A stretch of 64,000 nt of DNA. Source: Pomphorhynchus laevis. Taxonomy: Eukaryota > Acanthocephala > Palaeacanthocephala > Echinorhynchida > Pomphorhynchidae. Within the stretch, counting starts at the first letter, position 1. Every line of letters starts with the position of its first letter. Location: NCBI GenBank assembly GCA_012934845.2, contig WNNJ02001146.1, positions 62,001 through 126,000 of the forward strand, read 5' to 3'. Under the pieces are notes generated by a model that saw nothing but the letters and a program-made list of their open reading frames with translations, made no database searches and was not told the origin of the DNA. Below, one piece after another: positions 1 through 10,615 of this stretch. The position numbers were made by a program, and so were the translations under genes.

Positions 1-1091
1 TATTTGGAAATATTTTGTCTTGACTGTCAATAAGAAGTTAATACACTTGACTTGTTATAATAACAAGTTAAGACACTTAACTTAACAAAAATCTGAAAGT
101 AAATATATTTACAGCATTAGATAATATATAATATAATATATTATAATATATCATAATATATACAACTCAAATCAGCTAACTGAGTCTATGTATTTAATAT
201 AATTATAAAATAAACAAAACATTATAATGCTAAATCAAAATTTAAAAATTAAATAATAAAATAAATAGTTGTTTTTAGATTTTCTATAATTTAAACCAAG
301 TTACAAAACATTAGATAATAATCTATTAAAACATTAGATAACATATAATATATAATATATGTTCTTGGGAATATATATAAATCAATAGTAGATTTCAATC
401 AATATATATAAATCAATAGTAGAGGACACAAATACGAACTAATGACGTATTCCTCTGATGAAATTTGATTGTCTAGTGTATCCGTCTCCTTAATCCTTCA
501 TTTTGGAAGCACTTATGGTATATGACAACAATACTCAATACAGTAAGTCCATCACTAGTTCATTAGAAATTCTCCATGCCTATTTCCAATATATTACATT
601 TTAATAGGCAATCCTTGAAATGGATCGACATCAAAGTAGAACCATTTTGGTAGTATTTCCTCTAATATAATTCTTATGTTTATCTTAATTTTTTATTTTA
701 ATTGTTTATTATAACGTTTATAAATATTAAATATTACAATCATAATGTAATATATCATTATACACAAATTAAAATATAATACGAAAGAATCTAATGATGA
801 ACCACAGTGAGTATTTTAGGAAATATACTGAAAAGGTGTTTAATATAAAATTTGATAATCTGAGTATTTTAGGAAATATACTGAAAAGAAAATTTTCTTG
901 TTAATGAAAAATTAACAGGAAAATTACAACATAAAATTACATTCAGAGTCAAGCGGCGAAGCCGACAGTCATCAATCATCTGATGCTTATGGCAAAGACG
1001 TTGAAATGAACGAACAGATATCAAATAACCTTTCTGTTGATGACACACCTGATGTTGAATAAACACAAGACTGGATAATTAAAAATTCATT
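1..1091. other. AT-rich 3' flank of the lectin gene with a dispersed repeat
   Basis: No gene was recognised. About 150-480 resembles a dispersed AT-rich repeat that recurs at 11.4-11.9, 21.8-22.2 and 27.0-27.1 kb; the shared marks are the cagctaactgagtct stretch and the tacgaactaatgacgtatt..ctctgatgaaatttgat block. Short palindromic ATAT runs fill 115-165 and 335-420. The small open frame at 869-1066 (minus) has no coding signature. Confidence 0.5.
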
Positions 1092-1285
1092 TTACTCTTT
1101 ATTCAATTTGTATTCTGCTATAATGTTATATGGATAATTGTAAAATAATGTTTTACCATTCCAAAATAGCGGCCCGATTGGTGAATCTGAACAAAGATAT
1201 GTATGTGTATCTTTTGATCGTTGAAGTTTATTACAACATTCATGATTGAAACCACATAATCTCATTTGTTCGTCAATATTTTGTT
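1092..1285 (-). CDS. SUEL lectin gene, terminal exon with stop
   Basis: Acceptor ttactttag lies just above 1285. Two bases complete GAA (Glu), then 63 codons run to TAA at 1094-1092. The peptide reads EQNIDEQMRLCGFNHECCNK, then HTYLCSDSPIGPLFWNGKTL and ends IIAEYKLNKE. It has four cysteines including a CC pair and no membrane segment. Phase and strand agree with the exon at 13561-13671. The family of this tail is unknown. No clear AATAAA was seen just downstream on the minus strand. Confidence 0.65.
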
Positions 1286-1890
1286 CTAAAGTAAAAAATA
1301 TTAAAGAAAAAGAAAAAATCAAACAAGATTTTTAAAAAGGTTGTAGAACTTCTAAACAAACATATCTATCTTTTAAGTAAAGTAATATAATTTATTTAAA
1401 GTAGTTTTATTATTTTCTATACTTCTTATGCCAATCAATATTTCTGTAATATATTATTTATATTATTTATATTATTTAATAATTGATTAATAATTATATT
1501 ATAATTAATATAATTAAATATAATTATATTAAATTAAATTAATATAATTTCTGCCTCTTCAAACAAAATTAATTTTTGTATAAAGGAACAAAAATGATTA
1601 TTACAGAAAGCAGATTTTTCGTTTATTTCTATAATTAAAACAAAAATATTTAATTGTAACTCTAGTTTTATTTACTTCAAATTATAAAAAAATAATTATT
1701 TTGTTCTTTTCTCTTGGAAACAACTTGAGATTTAATATATTTATCAAACATTTCTGATGAGGCATCAAATAGTTGCGAAATATTGAAAAGAATTTTAATT
1801 CCTCTATTTGATTAATTTTATCAAAATAATCAAATATTTATAATTTCTATATTAATTTTAGTTAAATATTCTCGATGCAATTCACTGCAT
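1286..1890. other. AT-rich intron, nothing recognised
   Basis: More than 80% A+T by eye with simple TTTAAT/ATTAAT runs near 1440-1550. No open frame, repeat copy or RNA signature was seen. It belongs to the 12.3 kb intron between the last two lectin exons. Confidence 0.5.
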
Positions 1891-1895
1891 TAGAT

Positions 1896-2077
1896 GTTAT
1901 CCGAGTCGACCTGTAGTTTATCATGACCTGAAGCTAAGCTTCTGTCGGGTTCAGTCCTAGAAGCCGCATCGTGCTGCCAAGCTGTTTAATCGACATTGTG
2001 CCTTCGTCAACCCTCTCGAAAATCTGAACAGCCTCCTTGATTTCAGTCAACTGCTTTTCGGACAATTAATCTGCCAT
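1896..2077 (-). pseudogene. Calmodulin-like retropseudogene fragment (first EF-hand)
   Basis: Read on the minus strand from the ATG at 2077: MAD, stop, LSEKQLTEIKEAVQIFERVD, then EGTMSIKQLGSTMRLLGLNP, TEA, stop, LQVMINYRSTRIT. It lines up with the start of calmodulin ([21 protein letters not shown].., [28 protein letters not shown]). Both stops sit where calmodulin has Gln and Glu, one base change each (CAA to TAA, GAG to TAG). The calcium loop has lost residues, and the copy ends inside EF-hand 2. No intron follows the ATG, so a processed copy is likely. Calmodulin itself is the cytosolic calcium sensor; this copy cannot make it. Confidence 0.75.
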
Positions 2078-2255
2078 TACACATTCTACACGACCATCTA
2101 GATTGATAGGACACCCTTGGAATCTATAGTACAAATCAATGTGATTGCTAGAGGTATCGAATTCTATTGAGAGTTCATCGAATTCGTGCGCACATAAATC
2201 GTGTATATCAGGATTGTCCATAAACTTCCGAAAGCAAGCCGAGTTGCAATTCTAT
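2078..2255 (-). pseudogene. Open stretch fused in frame upstream of the calmodulin-like remnant
   Basis: On the minus strand, about 57 codons stay open in the same frame as the calmodulin remnant, from near 2250 to 2078. They read CFRKFMDNPDIHDLCAHEFD, then ELSIEFDTSSNHIDLYYRFQ and GCPINLDGRVECV. Composition is protein-like and richer in G+C than the surroundings. The family was not recognised. It may be transcribed leader copied along with the calmodulin message, or a piece of another host gene. Confidence 0.35.
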
Positions 2256-2277
2256 ATTATCTCGTTACAATTTTAGT

Positions 2278-3520
2278 ATTTATGATATACTAATGTAAGA
2301 GGTTAATTCAAATGATTTAAATGTAAACGCAACATATGAATGTTCTTATTTTAGTTTAGAAACAATTATTACAAGTCATTGTTCTATAATGGATAAAAAG
2401 GGTAAAAAAATTGAATCAGGTAATAAAACTATACCTATATTATATTGGAATCCAAAATTACATAAAAATCCAATAAAACCTAGGTTCATATGTAGTGCGT
2501 TTAAATGTACATTAAAACCACTTTCTGTCTATATGAATAAAATACTTAAAATAATTAAAGCACACTTTGAATAATATTGCAAGGTAATCGAAATTAATAC
2601 TGGTATAAATCACTATTTCAGTATTAATACAACAAAAGAATTTTTAGAACAGACAAAAGGAATAAATTTTCAAAATATAAATACATACGATTTTAGTTCG
2701 CTTTATACAAATCTAGATTTAGTAGATATTAAAGAAGCGTTAGTAAAATTAATCAATCATATATTCGGAAAAAGATATACATATGTTATAATAACTATAA
2801 CGCTTATCCAACAAAAATTAAACCATCAAGTAAATATAAATATATGAATAATATTGAATTAATAGAATCCTTAAATATTTTGATAAATCAAAATTATTTA
2901 AAAGTAGGGACATCTATATTTAGACAAGTAAAATGTGTTCCAATGGGTGGTAATAGTAGCCCAATTATAGCTGACTTGTTTTTAAGCTTTATAGAATATG
3001 AATTTGTTCATAACTGTGTAAAAACTAAATCTAAACAATATAAATATATGAAATATATGTTTCAATACATTGATGATATATGTATATTTAATTCTAATAA
3101 TTGTGGCGCGCCCAGCGCGCCACCCATGCCAGATGCGCCACCCTATGGATTTTTATGATTTTATGCGCCACCATAGGGAGCACCCTATGGTGGCGCATAA
3201 AATCATATGCGCATAGGATTCAACATTTATGCGCCACCATAGGGTGCTCCCATGATGAGCCACCCTATGGTGGCGCATCATGCTAGATGCGCCACCATAG
3301 GGTGGCGCATCTGGCATGGGTGGCGCGCTGGGCACGCCACAATAATTTTTATTCAATTAGTGAACACATTTATCCAGAAAGCCTTATTCTTAACAAAACC
3401 AATATTAATGATAAAGAAGGTGTATATCTAGATATGAACATTAAATTTACATTGACTAAAACTACTATTAATTTATATCGTAAAGATGGCATATTTAAAT
3501 TAAAAAGAAGCATATTTTGT
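2278..3520 (+). mobile_element. Penelope-like RT copy (Naiad-type), 5'-truncated, interrupted by a MITE
   Basis: The DNA matches the copies at 19.9-21.4 and 60.1-61.0 kb. RT pieces in order: IPILYWNPKLHKNPIKPRF (fingers), YDFSSLYTNLDLVDIKEALV (motif A), a CVPMGGNSSPIIADLFLSFI block (motif B), MFQYIDDICIFNSN (motif C with intact YIDD), then the SISEHIYPESLIL and VYLDMNIKFTLTKT blocks. The catalytic aspartates survive, but small frameshifts split the frame and a 242-bp inverted-repeat element sits just after motif C. The GIY-YIG half is absent. Family assignment rests on the permuted copy at 19.9 kb. Confidence 0.75.
3101..3342. mobile_element. 242-bp GC-rich palindromic MITE with TAA target duplication
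   Basis: The first and last ~48 bp (from ttgtggcgcgcccagcgcgc inward, ending gggcacgccacaa) are inverted copies with about one mismatch. The interior is further nested hairpins built from gatgcgccaccatagggtgg. The element lies between TAA at 3098-3100 and TAA at 3343-3345. The related Penelope-like copy at 60697-60720 shows the uninterrupted site with one such triplet (caa there), so the 3-bp duplication is supported by an empty-site comparison. A 3-bp TAA duplication suits PIF/Harbinger-type movement; this is inference. Confidence 0.8.
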
Positions 3521-4160
3521 AATATTTGAATAATATTTAAATATTAATAATTCATTATTTTGTAATATTTTAATATTTTTTATATTTTATTTATTATTTA
3601 TTTGGTAATATTTATATTTATTATTTTGTTTATTTTGTTTTATAATCTAATATTTATTAGATTGTAAATAAGGCGAAGAGACATAATTATTTATTTCACA
3701 ATTCAGATCCAATATTTATGTGGCACGTCATCACATAATTATCAAGGATTATTCAATCTGAAAACAAAAAACAGCCAATATTTAACAATGTCTATTTAAC
3801 CATTAGGTGTTAGTAAAAATTGTCCAGCTAACATTCGAGGATTTAATTTCCTGACAAGATCCTATCCTCATTGAAGCTAAATAAGGCGATGAATTAAATT
3901 AAATTATTTCACAATTTAGATCCAATATTTCGGTGGCACGTGGACACACTATTATCAATTGTATATATTATCTCTTTTTTAGTTTTATTACAAATAACAT
4001 TTACTTTTTATGAATAATATAAATAATGTAGAGATGATTTGTTGACCTCTTTGTCTCTCGACATAATCTGAATAAAAATACCAAATAAATTTGGTATTAC
4101 CAAATAAATTCGGCTAAACTGAATAAAAATACCAAATCAAACAGAGAAAATACAAAATGT
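3521..4160. other. AT-rich intron with a local duplicated block, no gene seen
   Basis: A block around 3660-3720 (gtaaataaggcgaagagaca.., then tcacaattcagatccaatat..ggcacgtc) recurs in altered form at 3875-3945 (taaataaggcgatgaatta.., then atccaatatttcggtggcac). This is an imperfect direct repeat about 210 bp apart. The rest is TTTATT-rich. No coding or RNA signature was found. Confidence 0.45.
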
Positions 4161-4167
4161 CTTCGCT

Positions 4168-4443
4168 ATGGCTAGCGACTTCGAAGTTTGGCAATATCCG
4201 TCAAGCTCTTCTTTGAAAGATGGGGAACAGTCAATGAAGGGTTATGAAGGGGATCCAAATTGGGTACCTAGGAAGATGGAGGAGATTACTAAGCAAGTCA
4301 GAACTCAGTTGAAGTTTGGAAGTCGCGGCTACATCAGTAGAAGATTTAGGAGATACATCTATAGCGCGCTTAACAAATCCCCATGGGCACCTGTCGATTT
4401 GGGCGAAGTTAGATGGAGAAAAATCTTCCCAGAATGCAGGTAA
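4168..4443 (+). CDS. Unrecognised 91-codon open frame
   Basis: ATG to TAA, beginning MASDFEVWQYPSSSSLKDGE, containing NWVPRKMEEITKQVRTQLKF, and ending RWRKIFPECR. Base composition (about 46% G+C) is well above its surroundings, so it was probably once coding, but no family was recognised. It stands just before a LINE RT remnant on the opposite strand (4495-4730), so it may belong to a decayed transposon. It could also be a host exon: gtaatc follows the last codon and could serve as a donor. Confidence 0.3.
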   Translation: MASDFEVWQYPSSSSLKDGEQSMKGYEGDPNWVPRKMEEITKQVRTQLKFGSRGYISRRFRRYIYSALNKSPWAPVDLGEVRWRKIFPECR

Positions 4444-4494
4444 TCCATATTGAATTATAGGAATAAGCGTGGTTCGGAATTAGAGAATATCACC

Positions 4495-4730
4495 TTAGAA
4501 TGAGAGTGAACTAATGCTGGAAGCATGCGAAGTTGGAATTGTAACTTTAGATGCTTTGAATTCGAGATGAAGTTGGAATGACGATCTGGATGAAAGCAGA
4601 ATACCTACATAGGTGTAGTTCTTACATAATTCTAGAGGAGGATTATCAAGTAATAGCTTGTCTGAATGGCTAATAGGGCCTCCCTTAAGGAATTTTATAA
4701 TTTTCGATTTCTCAATATTCACCTCTTATT
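4495..4730 (-). pseudogene. LINE reverse transcriptase remnant (thumb region)
   Basis: The minus strand reads NIEKSKIIKFLKGGPISHSD, then NPPLELCKNYTYVGILLSSR and SSFQLHLEFKASKV. This matches the segment after RT motif C in many LINEs (LVVNTEKTKVMKFRKGG.., SFTYLGVTLS..G). Only this ~75-residue piece survives. The clade cannot be set from it. Confidence 0.6.
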
Positions 4731-4810
4731 TTACCTAAAAAAATTTTGGTTTCTTATAAACATACAACGACATTAAGGACCTATTATAAACAGTTGGAAC
4801 AGACTCCCGT

Positions 4811-7800
4811 CATCTGCCGTCATCTACAATAAATAACATACAATCTCCCGTCATCTACAATAAATAACATACAATCTAATATACATACAACGAGGAGAAT
4901 AAAATCACGAATCAAACGACTATATACAAATGGGTCGGAAAAAACAAAAGTCTCAAGTTCCCAACCATGTTGCGTCCAACCACCGATGTTAGAGATGTTT
5001 CCAATGGATCTGAACAACAAGTCCTTTGCTCAAACAATGATTGTCACACGTGGGTAAGTATTTGGACTTCAGAATCCCAGGCATCTTGCCTTGCAGACAA
5101 CGAATTCTACTGTGGCTACTGTTCGGCTAAGATGATAAATACGATGAAGAGTGAAATAGAGAGTCTCAAGACAAATATATTGAAACTATCTGGCAATGCA
5201 GCGATGTCCACACATGCCTCTTCGTATTGTAATAAGTCTCAACCTCGATGCCCAATTCTCCCGCATTCGATTGCCTCTAAGAATGCCAAATCTCCCATCT
5301 CTTCTACAGGTATTACTATACATCCTTCAATTTTGCCCAATCAATCAGCTCAATCTTCTGATGTTACTGTCATTGACCATTTGCAACCCAGTATTTCTTT
5401 TGTCGTATCAGATAAATGACCTTACATTTCTACCCCTCATTGCGTTTCTACGTCATCATCAGATAATCCATTATCAGATAATCTGAAGGAGCCGCAAATT
5501 GTATCGCAGCAAGATGGATTTTGTCAAGTTTATGATAAATCTACCGATACAGTGACGGAGCCGCAAATTGTTACAACTAATGTATGTTCACTCCCCGACA
5601 CCCCACGTCCCGTCCTTCCTGTCTCGTTTCTCAATAACTTGCATCCATCAATCAAAATCACCTCCACCAGCCTCCACTATCCTTCCACTCATAACCTTTC
5701 CTCACATCGCTTGCCACCCGCTTTATTATCATTATCCTCTATGTCTCCCGTCGTCAAACCAAATCCCTCCAAATCATCAACTGCCAGCTCTTCTATCGTG
5801 ATCTCACCTACTCACGTCAGTCGTCCTCCTTTACGGAAGCGCTTTGCTTCTCGCGATTGTTGCGTCATTGTTACTAATATCACGCCTTCTAACTCCTTAT
5901 CTCCACAAGCACGTCTGGACCACGATGTTTCCGCCTTCAGATCCATCCTCTCGTCTATTGTTCCTGCGGATATACCATCCTTTTTCAAGGACATTTCTCC
6001 AGACGCATTCATCGCCACAGCACACGGTTTCCGCCTCGGTCTCCTCAACACTAGATCTATTCTCAATAAATCCGATCTTATCCTCAACCTATTCACCAAG
6101 CAATCCATCGATCTCTTCTGCCTCACCGAATCCTGGCACTCAGATTCCGACGACCTTTCCATTCGCCGTCTGCTCTCTGCCGGTTGCTCCCTAGTCGAAT
6201 CCGCCCGCCCCCTCAGCTCATGCCCTTCTAAATCCTCTAATCATGGCGGCATCGTCGCATTCGCGCGTCACCCAGCGTCTCTTCGCAAAATCAACCCCCC
6301 TTTCAGTCCTTGCTCTTTTGAATTGCTCACTTGTCGTTATTCTAACCCGATCACTCTAGATCTCGCCATTGTATACCGTCCTGGTTCATCAGCTCCTACA
6401 GCCTTATTTTTTACCGAACTCGCTGACCTCCTTTCTCATTGTTCTTTGTCCTCAATCCCTTCACTCGTTCTAGGCGACTTCAATATCCGCCTAGACCGCC
6501 CCTCTTCCACAGATTCCATCCGCTTCATCAACATTCTATCCAACTACAATTACAAACTAATCTCCACTGCCCCCACACATATACTTGGCGGGGCACTCGA
6601 CATCATCGCTGTCCCCGATCATTTTGCTGCCCACACCTCACTGTCCATCTCTGATCCTGGTCTATCCGATCACTTTCTTATCACCCTTGATCTCGCTCGC
6701 AACCACACCCCTCCTCACACACCTACAATCCTACGTCGCCCTTGGAGAAATCTTGACCTTTCCCTTCTCCGCTCTGCCTTACTCAAATCGTCTCTATCAT
6801 TACCCACAATAACATATTCATCTCCTCACGATCTCGCCTTTCTTTTCGACTCTGAACTCACATCCACTCTCGATATTCTCTTGCCCTTCAAGTCTCACCC
6901 ACACCGTCGCTTGCACCGTGCCCCATGGTTTGACATCCAATGCCTACTCTCAAAGCGTCGACTCCGCCATGCTTTTCGAGTCTATCACCGCACTCTCAGA
7001 CGCGATTTCCGCTCGATCACTCCGTCTTTCCGTGATTCCTATCTTGCTCTTCGCCGGTCTCATCTCAACCTACTAAGTACCAAATGCAACTCCTTCTGGC
7101 AGCATAAAATAATCACTTCATTCAACTCTAAGACTCTCTGGCATACTTTTAACTCAATCCTGGCTCGTTCCTCTACGCCTTGCAACATCAATGCTAATGA
7201 TTATTCGTCATTTCTCCAGACTAAAGTATCCACGCTGCTCTCTCACACCCCGGTCTCCATCCTATCCCACTCTGCCCAGTCTACTCTCATCCTTCCCGAA
7301 CTCTTTCATCTTCTCCCTGTATCACCTACAGAAGTATCATCTGTCCTCATGTCCTTGCCCAACAAAACCTCACCTGCCGATCCCCTGCCTACCCACATAT
7401 TAAAATCTATATGCTCATCGATATCCCCATTTCTCACAACCTTGTTTAACTCGTCCATCCGCAGTCGTATCTTCCCTTCACACTGGAAATCCGCAATCGT
7501 TCGTCCCCTCCTTAAGAAACAATCGCTCGACCCCTCCCTTCCTTCTAGCTATCGCCCCATTTCACTACTCCCTACTCTTTCTAAGCTCTTAGAACGCCTC
7601 ATCTTAATACAAATCAACGCTTATCTCTCCTCATCCAATCTGTACCCTCCTTTCCAATCCGCTTTCCGCTCTAATCACTCGACAGAAATCGCATGCATAA
7701 AAGTGTACAACGACTTACTCATTTCTCGAGACAAGGCTCTATATAGTGTTCTCATCTCCCTGGACCTCTCCTCCGCATTCGACATTGTCGACCACTCCGT

Positions 7801-8950
7801 CCTCCTTTCTCGCCTTCGTTATGATTACGGCTTTTCTTCCTCCTCCGTAGCTTGGTTCGCCTCATATCTATCCGACCGTTCCTTTCGCGTCTGTTCTAAT
7901 TCATCATCCTCCCCTCCCATCCCTATTTTTTGCGGGGTTCCACAAGGTTCAGTCCTAGGTCCCCTGCTTTTCTCTCTTTTGCTTGGCGATCTCTCTCCAT
8001 TTATCAAACCTTACTCCTTTAACGTCATGCAATACGCCGATGACATTCTAATCTATGCTCATGCACCCGCACATCGCATACACGACATCGCCATTTCTGC
8101 CTCCAACTGTCTCTCTTCTATCTACAAGCGTCTCTCCAATCTCCATCTCGTTCTAAACGCCGAAAAGTCCAAAATAATGTGGATCCTTCCCCGTAAACCA
8201 AGCATATCTCCTCCCATTGTATCTTTTGCCTCATCGATCATCCCTGTAGTCCACAATCTTACTTTCTTAGGCTTCCATTTCGATGATCACCTTTCCCTTA
8301 AACCCTTCGTCCGTGACAAGGTCCGCTCGTCTAACTTAATTCTTCGTGACATCCGCCGTATCCGCCCCCTTATCGACTTCCGTTCTTGTATGTCTCTTCT
8401 TTCATCGCTTCTTTTCCCTAAAATCGATTACTGCCTTAGCCTTTTCGCCAATTCTCCAAAATCCATCATCCTACCCCTACAACGAATAATCAACACCGCC
8501 GTTCGAGTGCTCTTTCGCCTCCGTCGCTTCGACCACACATCCACATATTTTGCCCAACTCTCCTGGCCCACCATCCACATCCGCATCAAACTCCGCCTTC
8601 TTCTCATTACTTTTCGTCTCATCGCTGTCGGCTCCCCATCGTTCATCAACCTTCCTTTCTTAGACGATACTCGCCCCACCTCGCTATCGCTTCGTTCCTG
8701 TCATACCCTCTTACTCCACTTTCCTAATTACTCCAACAACTACGGTCTCCGATCCTTCCTCGTCGCCGCCTCACTCGCCTGGAATCAACTCCCTCTCGAC
8801 GTCCGCCGCGCCCCCTCCTTTATCACATTCAAACACCTCCTCCGTTCACACCTTCTCGACACCTGATTCACAGTTTTGTTTTTGTTGTGGTCATGTAAGC
8901 GTGCGCTGGCACGCATTTGCCACGTTAAAATAAATCTTTTTTTTTATTGA
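4811..8950 (+). mobile_element. Nearly intact LINE (CR1/L2/Daphne group), about 4.1 kb
   Basis: It comprises a short leader with a ~33-bp direct repeat (gtcatctacaataaataac.. at 4819 and 4850), one long reading frame 4967-8866, and a short 3' tail ending in an aataaat/T-rich run near 8930-8950. The tail block tttgccacgttaaaataaat recurs in reverse at 36.9 kb and in diverged form at 12.75 kb, marking a LINE 3' end. A fragment of a related copy lies at 34.5-35.5 kb. The coding part is about 50% G+C and C-rich, unlike its flanks, which fits recent arrival. Confidence 0.85.
4967..8866 (+). CDS. LINE polyprotein: PHD-like zinc finger, APE endonuclease, reverse transcriptase
   Basis: The frame is open for 1,299 codons except for one TGA at 5417-5419; the segment after it stays in the same frame. 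Order: a degenerate PHD-like finger (LCSNNDCHTWVSIW..FYCGYC, residues ~18-55); a low-complexity Ser/Pro linker; APE endonuclease (LGLLNTRSIL, FCLTESWHSD, LVLGDFNI, SDPGLSDHFL, ~350-610); RT with SSYRPISLLPTLSKLLERLI, motif A LDLSSAFDIVDH, motif B CGVPQGSVLGPLLFSLLLG and motif C MQYADDILIY (~1020). Such enzymes nick DNA and copy their own RNA at the nick. All catalytic motifs look intact. The start is uncertain: an ATG at 4931 in another frame (MGRKKQKSQVPNHV) may be the original start before a frameshift. Confidence 0.85.
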
Positions 8951-8954
8951 TTTA

Positions 8955-9560
8955 TTCAATTAATTTACAGAATTCATCTAATGCGTTGAGAGAAAGCTGC
9001 GATTCCATGATATCACGAGATAGAATGCCAAGATCATCAACATAAAGAACTGGTATGACATCTAAGGAGTTTGCACGAAGACATGAATGTAGATCGGTTA
9101 AAAAAGGAGAATAACAGTGGCTCAATGAGTTATCTTGAATGACTCGCAGTTTGTGTCTAAAGGCTCGGGTAATTAGAGGATATCGAATACGCAGAACGTG
9201 TTCGGACGTAAATTGAGTTAAAAGGAACGTCCATAGAAGTTTGATTGAGCAGCAAGCTTATCCAGCAGTAGTTCACGATTGGTAGAGTTGAAAGCTTTCT
9301 TGAAGTCTCGAATATGGCGTTAATAGAATATTTTTGAGCAAAGCATGATAGTAGATGATTGCGTACCACCCTGATAGCGGTGATGTTTAGTACAGCCGCG
9401 ACGAAAAACAAACTGTGCTGGTGGAATTAAGAATTTGCGCAATGACCTTAATCGATTTGTGAAGATGTGTGTGAAGAATTTGTATGCATGGTTGAGAAGG
9501 GTGGTACTACGAAAATAGTAGTCAGAGAAGGAATTACATTTTCTTTTATAAAGTACTTTG
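8955..9560 (-). pseudogene. LINE reverse transcriptase remnant abutting the LINE tail
   Basis: The minus strand gives, across several frames, STTLLNHAYKFFTHIFTNRL, PPAQFVFRRGCTKHHR, RDFKKAFNSTNRELLLDKLA (motif A), LTDLHSCLRANSLDVIPV and LYVDDLGILSRDIMESQL (motif C, YVDD). Several stops and at least one frameshift are present. This family was not matched elsewhere in the window. The preceding plus-strand LINE ends exactly against it, so that LINE may have inserted at its 3' edge. Confidence 0.7.
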
Positions 9561-9836
9561 ATGAATTCATGCCTTTAGAAAAAACGGAATAAATAATAAT
9601 TTTTAAATAATATTTATAAATAATAATTTTTATTTTAATTATTATTTTTCATAAATAATAAGTACATTTTATAAATAATATTTACTTAAAATCAGTAAAT
9701 TTTTGTACTTAAATGTTAACAGCAAATCTGTTAATAATTTCTTTTTTATATTTTAAACTTAAATATAATGCAGATAATGCTTTGCATTTATTGATTATTA
9801 GTATATAATATATCTAGTATTATTACCTTTGTAATT
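9561..9836. other. AT-rich intron, no feature seen
   Basis: Mainly AAATAATATT/TTTATAA runs. Nothing recognisable up to the tRNA gene. Confidence 0.5.
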
Positions 9837-9909
9837 GCCCGGTTAGCTCAATCGGTAGAGCGTGGGACTTTTAATCCCAAGGTCGTGGGTTCAAGCCCCA
9901 CATCGGGCG
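9837..9909 (+). tRNA. tRNA-Lys (anticodon UUU)
   Basis: The 73 nt fold as a full cloverleaf. The 7-bp acceptor (gcccggt/atcgggc) has one G-U pair. The D arm is gctc/gagc, the anticodon stem tggga/tccca encloses cttttaa (anticodon TTT), the variable loop is aggtc, and the T stem gtggg/cccac encloses ttcaagc. The A box (tagctcaatcgg) and B box (ggttcaagccc) match Pol III internal promoter patterns. No intron and no encoded CCA. It lies inside a host-gene intron, on the strand opposite the gene. It looks functional rather than SINE-derived because every stem is intact and a T run follows at once. Confidence 0.95.
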
Positions 9910-9910
9910 A

Positions 9911-9916
9911 TTTTTT
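9911..9916 (+). terminator. Pol III terminator of the tRNA-Lys gene
   Basis: A run of six T residues starts two bases after the mature tRNA end, the usual Pol III stop signal. Confidence 0.85.
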
Positions 9917-10066
9917 AAATGTCAGTCTATTGGTAGAATTTTGCAGTAAGCATATTTATTTTTCAGGTATCCATTTTTATGAATATCTAAGAACAGTTAC
10001 AAGGCGAGACAGTTGATGTATCCTACAAAGGTTCAGCCGATCAATCAACTAAAAACTGTTCCGTAG

Positions 10067-10335
10067 GTTGGTCATTCAAGCGCTTCATAATGCACGTTAC
10101 GTTCCCTCTTTGAATTGTTGCACTAAGGCGTTGCCAAAGGAATAATGTGGCGCGTGCTTCCCAAGTTTATCTTCTTTTTGATGTAGTTTCCACGCATCTT
10201 TATGAAGGTTTTTAAATATGAGCTTCCGTCGATGATATTCAGGTAAGATTTCTTGCCAGACTGATATAGTAAGCCGATGTCAGTATGACAAATTGTTTGA
10301 TTGTCAGATGTTACGTTACGTTTTAGAAGCGGCAT
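10067..10335 (-). other. Coding-like remnant, unrecognised
   Basis: One minus-strand frame reads RLTISVWQEILPEYHRRKLI, FKNLHKDAWKLHQKEDKLGK, HAPHYSFGNALVQQFKEGT, then a stop; it looks protein-like and is richer in G+C than its flanks. An overlapping frame is also open for 70 codons but reads less like a protein. No family was recognised. It could be an old transposon or retrogene piece inside the intron. Confidence 0.25.
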
Positions 10336-10534
10336 TTAAATTGCTTGATTACTGTGAGCTTTGAAGAATGTTGGACCTCACTAACAGTGGCGGTAATAAT
10401 CTTTTTAAATTACATTTCTGTTATTAATATGGTTTTGCAAGGTCGTTGGCTATACGACGTTAAACAGGAAAACACACAGGCAAATAATAATAGACTGTTA
10501 AATAACTACAGGAAATACAAATAATAAAATCAGT

Positions 10535-10615
10535 AAAATTATGCATGTTTTTGTTTCTTAAGTTTTTATCAGTTATATAGTTATTAATAAAACCCTTACT
10601 TACTTAGTAAAATTA
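10535..10615 (+). mobile_element. 3'-end fragment of an I/R1-like LINE
   Basis: The sequence from tgcatgtttttgtttcttaa through gttattaataaaacccttac is near-identical to the 3' untranslated end of the LINE copy at 49.05-52.96 kb (52893-52950). This is a severely 5'-truncated insertion of that family. Confidence 0.7.

Noticed and set aside
869-1066. 65-codon minus-strand frame near the lectin 3' end
   Set aside because: No cysteines in pattern, no splice-site logic and no family match. It lies downstream of the stop codon of the terminal exon.
3101-3356. Pro/Ala-rich open frames (GAPSAPPMPDAPPYG) on both strands
   Set aside because: They are mirror translations of a palindromic MITE.
5417-5419. 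In-frame TGA of the LINE as selenocysteine
   Set aside because: Selenoproteins are reported for some Naiad elements, not for this LINE type. The position lies in a variable linker, and a simple nonsense change is enough.
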